A stretch of DNA of 39,444 nucleotides from CAZLCK01 sp964558235 (GTDB lineage Bacteria; Actinomycetota; Coriobacteriia; Coriobacteriales; CADBOM01), in assembly GCA_964558235.1 (NCBI GenBank), contig CAZLCK010000010.1, positions 1-39,444 of the forward strand, read 5' to 3'. Under the pieces are notes generated by a model. The model saw only the letters and a program-made list of their open reading frames with translations, was not told the DNA's origin and did no database searches. Each line of letters starts with the position of its first letter. Positions within the stretch are counted from its first letter, which is position 1. Shown here in pieces: positions 32,323 through 39,444 of the stretch. Position numbers and translations under genes: made by a program.

Positions 32323-32323
32323 T

Positions 32324-35077
32324 ATGGCAAGGATGAGAGTACACGAACTGGCGAAAGAGTTCGGGCTTTCTAGTAAGGAGATGCTAGAAAAGCTTAAAGA
32401 GATGAACATCCCCGCCAAAAATCATGCCTCCACCTTGGTGGATGCATATGTAGATAAGATAAGAAAAAAGCTCGGTCCTGAGATTGAAGCACAACGTGCT
32501 GCACAGGAAGAGGCTCAAAAGCTTGCTGATGAGAAGAAGGCCGAAGAGGAAGCTGCTAAAAAGAAGGTTACAGCTGAACAAGAAGCTGCTGCCAGACATG
32601 CTGCTGAAGCCGAGGCTAAAAAGCGTGAGGCTGAAGAGCAGAAGCGCGCTAAGGAAGAGGCTCAAAAAAAGCAGAAGGAAGGCAAGATTGCTCGCGATAA
32701 GGAGTTAGCTGCTAGAGAGCGAGAGCGCCAGGATAAGCCAAAGAAAAAGCAGGAGCAGCCGAAGAAAAAGGTGGTGAAGACACCGACAGCAACGCATGAT
32801 CTAAATGATCTTCTGACTAGAGTTGAGGCTGAATCTAAGCGTCTTGAGAAGGAAAAGGCTCAAGAAGCAGCTGCTGCACAAACTAAGCGTAAGAAGCCAA
32901 AGCGTGAATCTCGTGAGAAGTATGAGAGCCACTCGCTGAACCAAGAACCATCTCATCGAGACTATGATGATATTAGAGATGATCATGGAGATCGACGCAA
33001 GTCTGGCAAGAAGCGTCGTAAGAGCCATGAGAATGAAGATGGGCATAAACCCTTTAATAAAGCACGCGCTCAGCAGAAATACGATTTGCAACAAGACTAT
33101 TCATATATGGATGATCCTGGTGAGGATCGCTATAAGAAGATGGCTGATAATGCTGAAAAAATGCAGCGTCAGCGCATTTTGGATGAAGCACGTGCGATGG
33201 TTGATGCTGCAAGCATGAATGAGAGTCAGGGTCGCAGAAAGAAGCGCAAAGAAAAGCGCGAGGCACTGGCTAAAAAGCGTATGGAAGAAGAGGCTATCGA
33301 AAAAGGAATAGATCCATCCCTAGTTTTGGATGAATCGGTTGTTCAGATTACAACTGGCGCAACGGTCTCTGAGGTAGCCGATGCCTTAGCTGTAAATAGT
33401 GCTGAGATCATCAAGAAGCTGTTCTTGCTAGGAACTCCGCTAACAGTTACACAGACGATGAGCGATGATCTGATCGATCTTATTGCTGATGATTTGGGTA
33501 GACGCGTAAGAATTGTCTCTCCAGAAGAGCAGTATGAGATTGCAATTCATGATACAGAGGACGATCTTGAGCCACGCCCACCGGTAGTTACCGTGATGGG
33601 ACATGTTGACCATGGAAAGACCTCACTGCTCGATGCCATACGTCAAACTGGCGTTGTTGAAACAGAGGCTGGCGGAATTACCCAGGCAATTGGTGCGTCT
33701 GTTGTAGATATCAATGGCAGACAGATTACTTTTATCGACACTCCTGGCCACGAGGCATTTACTGCGATGCGTGCAAGAGGTGCAAAGATCACCGATGTTG
33801 TTGTTTTGGTTGTTGCAGCTGATGACGGTGTGATGCCTCAGACAATTGAGGCTATCAACCATGCTAAGGCAGCAAATGTCCCAATAGTTGTTGCTGTAAA
33901 TAAGATTGACAAGCCAGGAGCAAATCCAGATAAGGTTCGTCAAGAACTGACCGAGTATGAAATTATCCCAGAAGAATGGGGCGGAGATAATATGTTTGTT
34001 GAGGTCTCCGCAAAACAAAATATCAACATCGATGACCTTTTGGAGACCATTCTTTTGCAGGCCGATGTTTTGGAACTAAAGGCCAATCCAAACGCCTTGG
34101 CATCTGGATTTGTTATTGAAGCAAATCTCGATAAAGGAAGAGGACCAGTCGCTACAGTTTTAGTGCAGCGTGGAACATTGAAGGTTGGAGATGCAATCGT
34201 TGCTGGAAAGTCGCATGGTCGTGTGCGTGCGCTTATCAGCCCAAAGGGTGAGCAGGTTAATAGCGTAAGACCAGCCGATCCTGCCGAGGTTTTGGGTCTT
34301 GATAGTGTTCCAGCAGCTGGAGATGAGTTTAGAGTCTTCGAAGATGAGCGCGATGCCAGAAATCTTGCTGAGGATAGAGCTTTGCGCGAGCGTCTAAAGG
34401 AGCACCAAGCCAAAGTACCTGTCACGCTCGATGACTTCTTTAACAGAATAGAAGAGGGAAAGATCGCCGAACTCAATTTGGTATTGAAAGCGGATACTCA
34501 AGGATCTATTGAAGCTTTGAAAGACGCATTTGCCAAGATGGATCAGAGCGAAGTTCGCATCAATGTGATCCACTCTGCAGTTGGAGGAATCACTGAGACA
34601 GATGTCATCTTAGCAGCCGCATCGGACGCAATCATCATTGGATTTGGAGTACGTCCTCAAACAAAGGCAAAGCAACTTGCTGAAAAAGAGAAGGTCGACA
34701 TTAGAACCTATAGGATCATCTATAAGGCAATTGAAGAGATCAATGCCGCAAGAGTTGGACTTCTTAAGCCAGATATTGTTGAGGTCGAGACTGCAACGGT
34801 TGAAGTGCGCGAAACATTTAAAGTTCCAAAGGTCGGAGTTGTTGCAGGATGCTTAGTATCTCAAGGCGAGGTCAACTTTGATGATAAGATCCGCGTTGTT
34901 AGAGACGGCACAATTATCCATGAGGGTGAGATCGCATCGCTTCGTAGATTTAAAGATGATGTCAAGAGCGTCAGGGCTGGCTATGAGTGTGGAATTGGTA
35001 TCGTTGATTTCCAAGATATTAAGCTTGGAGATACTCTAGAGACCTATCAAATGAAGGAGATAGCGCGCGAGGGCTAA
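32324..35077 (+). CDS. infB: translation initiation factor IF-2
   Basis: A 917-residue GTPase that brings initiator tRNA to the ribosome. IF2_N domain at about 1-50 (MARMRVHELAKEFGLSSKEM), then a long charged Lys/Glu/Ala/Arg linker (about 55-325), a second IF2_N domain (about 335-395), the G domain with GHVDHGKT (425-432), DTPGHE (D472) and NKID (N525), and domains II-IV to the end. The linker is Ala/Glu-rich in its first part and Arg/Asp-rich further on. Start ATG 32324 overlaps the end of the ylxR unit; the ribosome binding site is TAGG in the ylxR coding end. Confidence 0.97.
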   Translation: MARMRVHELAKEFGLSSKEMLEKLKEMNIPAKNHASTLVDAYVDKIRKKLGPEIEAQRAAQEEAQKLADEKKAEEEAAKKKVTAEQEAAARHAAEAEAKKREAEEQKRAKEEAQKKQKEGKIARDKELAARERERQDKPKKKQEQPKKKVVKTPTATHDLNDLLTRVEAESKRLEKEKAQEAAAAQTKRKKPKRESREKYESHSLNQEPSHRDYDDIRDDHGDRRKSGKKRRKSHENEDGHKPFNKARAQQKYDLQQDYSYMDDPGEDRYKKMADNAEKMQRQRILDEARAMVDAASMNESQGRRKKRKEKREALAKKRMEEEAIEKGIDPSLVLDESVVQITTGATVSEVADALAVNSAEIIKKLFLLGTPLTVTQTMSDDLIDLIADDLGRRVRIVSPEEQYEIAIHDTEDDLEPRPPVVTVMGHVDHGKTSLLDAIRQTGVVETEAGGITQAIGASVVDINGRQITFIDTPGHEAFTAMRARGAKITDVVVLVVAADDGVMPQTIEAINHAKAANVPIVVAVNKIDKPGANPDKVRQELTEYEIIPEEWGGDNMFVEVSAKQNINIDDLLETILLQADVLELKANPNALASGFVIEANLDKGRGPVATVLVQRGTLKVGDAIVAGKSHGRVRALISPKGEQVNSVRPADPAEVLGLDSVPAAGDEFRVFEDERDARNLAEDRALRERLKEHQAKVPVTLDDFFNRIEEGKIAELNLVLKADTQGSIEALKDAFAKMDQSEVRINVIHSAVGGITETDVILAAASDAIIIGFGVRPQTKAKQLAEKEKVDIRTYRIIYKAIEEINAARVGLLKPDIVEVETATVEVRETFKVPKVGVVAGCLVSQGEVNFDDKIRVVRDGTIIHEGEIASLRRFKDDVKSVRAGYECGIGIVDFQDIKLGDTLETYQMKEIAREG

Positions 35078-35120
35078 AGCCTGATAATTAGAGAAGAAGC
35101 TTTTAATAAGGGAGTTTGAA

Positions 35121-35495
35121 ATGAAGCAAAATCAGTCTTCTAGAAAACATGGAATGACCGTGCGCGATAGGATTGCGATGATTTTGCAGACTGAAATTAG
35201 CGACCCCAGGCTTTCTATGATCACTGTAACTGAGGCTAGAGTTTCGAAAGATCGCTCTGTTTGCAATATATATATCACAACCGATCCGTCTAGATACGAT
35301 GAGGTTTCAAAGGGATTAGAGTCAGCTAAGGGAAGAATTCGCTCGATTTTGGGCAAAGGTCTTGGTTGGAGAGTTACGCCTGAACTACGCTTTATGATAG
35401 ATACGACTCTAGATGAAGCTGAAGCGATCGATCAGGCTCTGTTGAATGTTCCACCAACGCTTTTAAATGAGCGCGAACAAGATAATGACGAGTGA
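35121..35495 (+). CDS. rbfA: ribosome-binding factor A
   Basis: A 124-residue KH-like factor for 16S rRNA 5'-end maturation and cold adaptation. Conserved segments: VRDRIAMILQTEISDPRLSMITVT and VSKDRSVCNIYIT, then TPELRFMIDTTLDEA. GGGAG lies seven bases before ATG. 43 bp after infB and 10 bp before the DHH gene, in the standard order. Confidence 0.95.
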   Translation: MKQNQSSRKHGMTVRDRIAMILQTEISDPRLSMITVTEARVSKDRSVCNIYITTDPSRYDEVSKGLESAKGRIRSILGKGLGWRVTPELRFMIDTTLDEAEAIDQALLNVPPTLLNEREQDNDE

Positions 35496-35505
35496 GTAAA
35501 ACAAC

Positions 35506-36546
35506 GTGAACACAGATTTTGATAACAACACCAATACAAGTTTCGCCGAACTTTCTGAAATCATTCGAAGAGGCGAAACTTTTGCCATATGCGGCCATGT
35601 TAACCCAGATGGGGATAGCGTGGGCTCTGTTCTTGCTGTGCTTAGTATCTTAGACATGCTCGGTAAAAAATCCACCCCGCTTTTAGCCAATGCCTCTCGT
35701 GCTCCAAAGAAGTATGCATTTTTGGCTGGTTACGAGCGTTTTTTGCATGCAACAAGGTTTAGCTCAAGTGTTGATACTTTTATCTCTGTAGATACTCCAA
35801 ATGTTGATCGCATGGGTGATGCCATCGATGTTAAGAAAAAGGCTAAGATTTGTATCTCGATAGATCATCATCCAGAGATTGGGGTGGAAGCTGATAAGAC
35901 TATTAGAGACATAAAGGCCGCATCGACCACCATGTTGGTTTGGGAGCTTGCAAAAGAGGTACTTGGTAGTCCAACTAAGGAGATAGCAACTGCTTGTCTA
36001 GTTGGTTTAATGACCGATACAGGATCTTTTCAGTTCCAAAATATGGATACAAGGGCTTTTCAAAGTGCTGCAGAGATGTGTAGTTTTGGAGCTAATCCAT
36101 CTGAGATCGCAACCCTTGTTTTCCAATCCAAAAGCTTAGGTCTACTACAGATGCAGGGAAGACTAATCTCTCGTCTTGAACTTAGCACAGATAATAACGT
36201 CTGCTGGGGTTGGATCGATGAAAATGACTATAGCGAGCTTGGGGTTTTAAAAGAAGAGACTGAGGGTCTAATTGATACGGTAAGATCTGTTGAGCTGGCC
36301 GATATTTCGATCTTGGCTCAAGGTAGAAAAAACGATGTTCGTTGCTCCATCCGTTCAAAGACCGACTTTGATGTCTCTGAAGTTGCAAGACACTTTGGTG
36401 GAGGTGGTCATAAGGCCGCATCTGGATTTACTTTGTCAGGCAAGTTAGAGGCTAACATCGACAAGATTCGCGATCTAGTCGACAAGATCGATGATCAATA
36501 TCGCGCATATAAGATGCAAAACAATATAGTTGAGGAGAGCGAGTAG
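35506..36546 (+). CDS. nrnA: DHH/DHHA1 phosphoesterase, NrnA-like
   Basis: A 346-residue cytoplasmic phosphoesterase. NrnA homologues degrade very short RNAs (nanoRNA) and dephosphorylate pAp. Metal site: H31, D35, D37 (HVNPDGDS), the SVDTPN motif (about 96), and the DHH triad D120-H121-H122; the DHHA1 substrate domain carries GGGGHKAASG (298-307). The start is the GTG at 35506, ten bases after rbfA, without a strong ribosome binding site; translation may be coupled to rbfA. It is followed by truB with no gap, as in many Gram-positive genomes. Confidence 0.92.
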   Translation: MNTDFDNNTNTSFAELSEIIRRGETFAICGHVNPDGDSVGSVLAVLSILDMLGKKSTPLLANASRAPKKYAFLAGYERFLHATRFSSSVDTFISVDTPNVDRMGDAIDVKKKAKICISIDHHPEIGVEADKTIRDIKAASTTMLVWELAKEVLGSPTKEIATACLVGLMTDTGSFQFQNMDTRAFQSAAEMCSFGANPSEIATLVFQSKSLGLLQMQGRLISRLELSTDNNVCWGWIDENDYSELGVLKEETEGLIDTVRSVELADISILAQGRKNDVRCSIRSKTDFDVSEVARHFGGGGHKAASGFTLSGKLEANIDKIRDLVDKIDDQYRAYKMQNNIVEESE

Positions 36547-37584
36547 ATGGCTCGCAAAGCTACGGGCTTGTGCTCTATAGTTGTTGTCGATAAGCCATCA
36601 GATCTCACATCTCACGATTTGGTAAATGTGCTTAGAAGGACTACTGGCGAAAGACGGATAGGTCATGCCGGTACGCTCGACCCTTTTGCGACGGGTGTTT
36701 TGGTCTTAGGGATAGGTTGTGCTACTAGACTTGCTGATTGGATTCACACCAAGCCTAAGTCCTACATCTCTAAGATCTCTTTTGGCATTCAAACAGACAC
36801 CGATGATCTAACGGGGCGATCCATCTCAAACAATGCAGTTCCCGAGTGCGTATTCGATCAATATTTTGCAGCTAACATAATAGAAAAATTTGTTGGATCT
36901 CAGATGCAACTTCCTCCTCAATACAGTGCTAAAAAGATCGAAGGTAAGCATGCATACGATCTTGCAAGACAAGGCATCGACGTTGAACTTTCTAAAAGTA
37001 AGATCACGGTCTATGGTGCGCAATTAATCTCATTGGGCGTTGAACCTTCGTTTGGGCAGGATCTGCCTTTTTGGGAAGTCGCTTGGCAAGTTTCAAAGGG
37101 GACATATATTAGAGCGCTCGCTAGAGATTTAGGACAAATAATTGGATGTGGAGCTCACCTAAGTTCGCTTAGACGTACAAGTGTTGCAGGCGCAACATTA
37201 GAGGATGCCATTTTAATTGATGAGATTAAGAACATAGGTGTACCAGTTTTAGGTAAGCATATTGATGAGAGTGTGCTTGCTACAATTAGTGCAAATCCAT
37301 TGAAAGTTTTGGATATGCCTGTTGTTGAAGTGGATGAATGTGAATTTAAAAAGGTGCAAAATGGCGCACCGATAGATGTTGGACTACCTGAAAATATCAC
37401 ATTTGAAGATCTAGAGGATAGTAAATTTAGCATAGCTATTGTATTTAATTCGAGGCTTCATGCGATTTATTCTCTCGATAAGTCGAAAGATAGAGAGCCG
37501 CTCAGCACTATGGTTAATCGCGGTTGTCGCTTGAAGCTAAAAAGTTCTTGCGTGATTCCAGATGGGGTAATCAACGCATTTTGA
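36547..37584 (+). CDS. truB: tRNA pseudouridine-55 synthase
   Basis: A 345-residue enzyme that makes the universal pseudouridine 55 of tRNA T-loops. Catalytic Asp D45 sits in GHAGTLDPFATGVL; the KPSDLTSHD start, the QLPPQYSAKKIEGKHAYDLAR motif and the KGTYIRALARDLG motif are all present. Somewhat longer than the usual 290-310 residues owing to extra sequence in the C-terminal half. ATG directly follows the nrnA stop. Confidence 0.96.
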   Translation: MARKATGLCSIVVVDKPSDLTSHDLVNVLRRTTGERRIGHAGTLDPFATGVLVLGIGCATRLADWIHTKPKSYISKISFGIQTDTDDLTGRSISNNAVPECVFDQYFAANIIEKFVGSQMQLPPQYSAKKIEGKHAYDLARQGIDVELSKSKITVYGAQLISLGVEPSFGQDLPFWEVAWQVSKGTYIRALARDLGQIIGCGAHLSSLRRTSVAGATLEDAILIDEIKNIGVPVLGKHIDESVLATISANPLKVLDMPVVEVDECEFKKVQNGAPIDVGLPENITFEDLEDSKFSIAIVFNSRLHAIYSLDKSKDREPLSTMVNRGCRLKLKSSCVIPDGVINAF

Positions 37585-37701
37585 CACTCCCATGCCTAAA
37601 GGCCTAGGGTTTTACGGCACGTATGGTAATTTTTAAATTGTCCTATATAGCTTCTTGCGCGAAAATCAATAGGGCATTTTATGAGCATATATTAGAGGAA
37701 A

Positions 37702-38706
37702 ATGAAAAAGGGAATGGAAAAGCACTGTCGAGTAATTAATGCTAAAGATCTCGATGACTCTTCAAAGGGTGCAGTTTGTGCTCTTGGGGTTTTTGATGGA
37801 GTACATCTTGGTCACCAAAAGCTAATCAATGATTGTATAGAGATGGCAAAAAAGCAGGGTGTGCCATCTGTAATCTTTACTTTTGACATTGACCCAGAGG
37901 AGATCTTCAACAACATCAATCCCAGAAAGCTAGTTACAAACTTTCAAAGGATAATGATGCTTAGTGAGCTTGGAGCAGATTTCGTCGTTGTTCAGACTTT
38001 TGACCAGGATTTTTCTAAGCTCTCTCCAGAAGAATTTGTAGAAACAACGCTATCAAAAATTGAGCCCACAGAGATTTTTGTCGGGTGCGATTTTAGGTAT
38101 GGATATAAGGCCAGTGGAGATGTTGGACTTTTAAAAAGTGAGCTTGCACAAAAAAGTTGTGGGGTATGTGCTGAGGATCTTTTGTTAGCTTCAGATGGAA
38201 TTGCAATTACAGCGAGTCGCATTCGTGATTATTTAGAGCTAGGCAAGGTTGAGATTGCTGCAGAGATGCTTGGCCGCATGCATTTTATTACCTCTGAGGT
38301 ACTACGAGGTCGTCAGGTTGGTCGTACGCTTGGCTATCCAACTGCCAATTTGCAATTTGCTAAAAATGCTTTAAAGATTTGCGATGGCGTGTATGCCGGA
38401 TATGTTTATGTCGATGATATGTGGCATAGAGCTGCCATCTCTGTAGGCGTTCCAAAGACATTTGGTGATGTCGCATCAACTGTTGAAGCTCACATTATCG
38501 ACTTTGACAAAGATATCTATGGGCAGGTTGTGACGGCATGTTTTGCAAAATATTTAAGACCCATGGTGCGCTTTTCATCTACTGATGAGCTTGTAGCTCA
38601 AATTGCCAAAGACGATGCTGCTTCGGCCGATTTACCTGATAGTCCTGTGATGCCGTTCCCATCGATAAAGATTGCAAAAAGTGAATGTTATATGGAATAT
38701 TTATAA
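37702..38706 (+). CDS. ribF: bifunctional riboflavin kinase / FAD synthetase
   Basis: A 334-residue enzyme that phosphorylates riboflavin to FMN and adenylates FMN to FAD. The N-terminal FAD synthetase part has GVFDGVHLGHQKLI (nucleotidyltransferase HxGH, H35-H38) and GCDFRYGYKASGD; the C-terminal flavokinase part begins with GRTLGYPTANLQ at about 206-217. The start is uncertain: ATG 37702 has GAGG only three bases away; ATG 37714 has AAGGG almost touching it. The N-terminal residues before about 25 are not conserved in the family. It is 117 bp beyond truB, with no terminator seen between, so it is probably in the same transcript. Confidence 0.94.
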   Translation: MKKGMEKHCRVINAKDLDDSSKGAVCALGVFDGVHLGHQKLINDCIEMAKKQGVPSVIFTFDIDPEEIFNNINPRKLVTNFQRIMMLSELGADFVVVQTFDQDFSKLSPEEFVETTLSKIEPTEIFVGCDFRYGYKASGDVGLLKSELAQKSCGVCAEDLLLASDGIAITASRIRDYLELGKVEIAAEMLGRMHFITSEVLRGRQVGRTLGYPTANLQFAKNALKICDGVYAGYVYVDDMWHRAAISVGVPKTFGDVASTVEAHIIDFDKDIYGQVVTACFAKYLRPMVRFSSTDELVAQIAKDDAASADLPDSPVMPFPSIKIAKSECYMEYL

Positions 38707-38773
38707 GAGTTTATGCTTCTTCTAATCAATAAAACATAGGGCATGAGAAAACTACCTGAGAGGGGAATTTAAG

Positions 38774-39444
38774 ATGAATTTGGTCGCTTTGGCCTGGATC
38801 GCTCCCGCTGCCGCATTGTTGGGCATTATTTTTGCCATATATTTTGGCCGATGGGTTCTCAAACAAGATCCTGGTAACGAGACGATGCAAAAGATCTCTG
38901 GACAGATACAAAAGGGCGCACGTGCGTTCTTATTCTCTGAATACAAGATCTTGATTATTTTTGTAGTAGTAGTTGCAATACTCATAGGAATCTTTCTTGG
39001 GTCAGATGAATTTCCTGCTCGTGGATGGTTTACAGGACTTGCATTTATCACAGGATCTGTCCTATCAGTTGCTGCTGGTTATGTTGGCATGACAGTTGCA
39101 ACAAAGGCAAATGCAAGGACAGCCTGGGCGGCTCGTGAGTCTATCTCTCCAGCTCTAAAGATTGCATTTAGATCTGGTATTACTATGGGTCTTGTTGTTG
39201 CTTCATTTGGTCTTATGGGTATTTCGCTTTGGGCAATTTTCGTCTTATTTGTTGGTGATCCGCAGCCCGAGATTATCAATGGTTTTGCAATGGGTGCATC
39301 TTCAACAGCGCTATTTGCTCGTGTCGGTGGCGGTATCTATACCAAAGCAGCAGACGTCGGAGCCGACCTTGTAGGCAAGGTTGAGGCTGGAATTCCAGAG
39401 GATGATCCTCGTAACCCTGCAGTTATCGCAGACAATGTTGGTGA
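38774..39444 (+). CDS. hppA: membrane-bound ion-pumping pyrophosphatase, 5' part
   Basis: The gene runs off the window; 223 codons are present of a family usual length near 660-800 residues. The product hydrolyses pyrophosphate and pumps H+ or Na+ across the membrane. Seen: three or more membrane helices (first helix about 5-22, then about 58-75 and 80-105), and the pyrophosphate-binding signature GGGIYTKAADVGADLVGKVE with D194, D198, K202 and E204, followed by the EDDPRNPAVIADNVG segment. The ion and potassium dependence depend on residues beyond the edge. GAGAGGGG lies eight bases upstream of ATG, so the start is firm. Confidence 0.95.
   Translation, partial: MNLVALAWIAPAAALLGIIFAIYFGRWVLKQDPGNETMQKISGQIQKGARAFLFSEYKILIIFVVVVAILIGIFLGSDEFPARGWFTGLAFITGSVLSVAAGYVGMTVATKANARTAWAARESISPALKIAFRSGITMGLVVASFGLMGISLWAIFVLFVGDPQPEIINGFAMGASSTALFARVGGGIYTKAADVGADLVGKVEAGIPEDDPRNPAVIADNVG

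Noticed and set aside
33940..34476. A 178-codon frame antisense to infB.
   Set aside because: It mirrors the GTPase-domain codons of IF-2, is Ser/Leu-rich without motifs, and lacks a ribosome binding site.

Overview
The window looks like a piece of a low-to-mid GC actinobacterial chromosome, most likely a member of Coriobacteriia (Atopobiaceae-like). This is inferred, not proven. The pointers are a SepIVA-like coiled-coil gene next to a DUF177 gene (an actinobacterial arrangement), actinobacterial housekeeping proteins with fairly AT-rich codon use, a membrane pyrophosphatase, and frequent TTG starts. No rRNA, tRNA, phage, insertion sequence or CRISPR was found. A run of 100 Ns (3945..4044) shows the sequence is a scaffold from a draft assembly.

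Left part (1..13,000), accessory and transport genes. A TetR regulator diverges from a heavy-metal P1B ATPase. A TPP riboswitch precedes thiT, the thiamine-binding S subunit of an ECF transporter, and both the aptamer and a mutually exclusive pairing scheme that hides or frees the thiT ribosome binding site can be read from the bases. An array of short tandem repeats starts at the thiT stop codon and runs into the gap. Beyond it are an EFR1-type flavodoxin/ferredoxin protein (minus strand) and a MarR regulator followed by a heterodimeric ABC exporter with one degenerate and one canonical nucleotide site. Next come a small zinc-ribbon protein with a Pro/Ala/Gly repeat tail (minus strand), rpmB (L28), and a two-gene minus-strand methionine unit: a stand-alone homocysteine methyltransferase and O-acetylhomoserine sulfhydrylase.

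Middle part (13,200..28,900), mostly housekeeping genes on the plus strand: an HtrA-type membrane protease, rlmH, a PcrA-type helicase, rpsA with a structured leader, coaE, a lytic transglycosylase, uvrB, an Asp23-family protein, a FakA/DAK2-like kinase, recG, rsmD and coaD.

Right part (29,100..39,444): a SepIVA/DivIVA-like coiled-coil protein and DUF177, then the translation/transcription cluster rimP-nusA-ylxR-infB-rbfA-nrnA-truB-ribF, and the 5' part of a membrane pyrophosphatase gene (hppA) cut off by the window edge.

The most interesting observations are the readable TPP switch, a leader hairpin that buries the rpsA ribosome binding site, direct repeats that span the stop codons of three separate genes (thiT, recG, coaD), a Cys/His tail on NusA, and the zinc-ribbon protein with a GC-rich repeat tail. 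I found no clear case of a wholly new multi-gene system.
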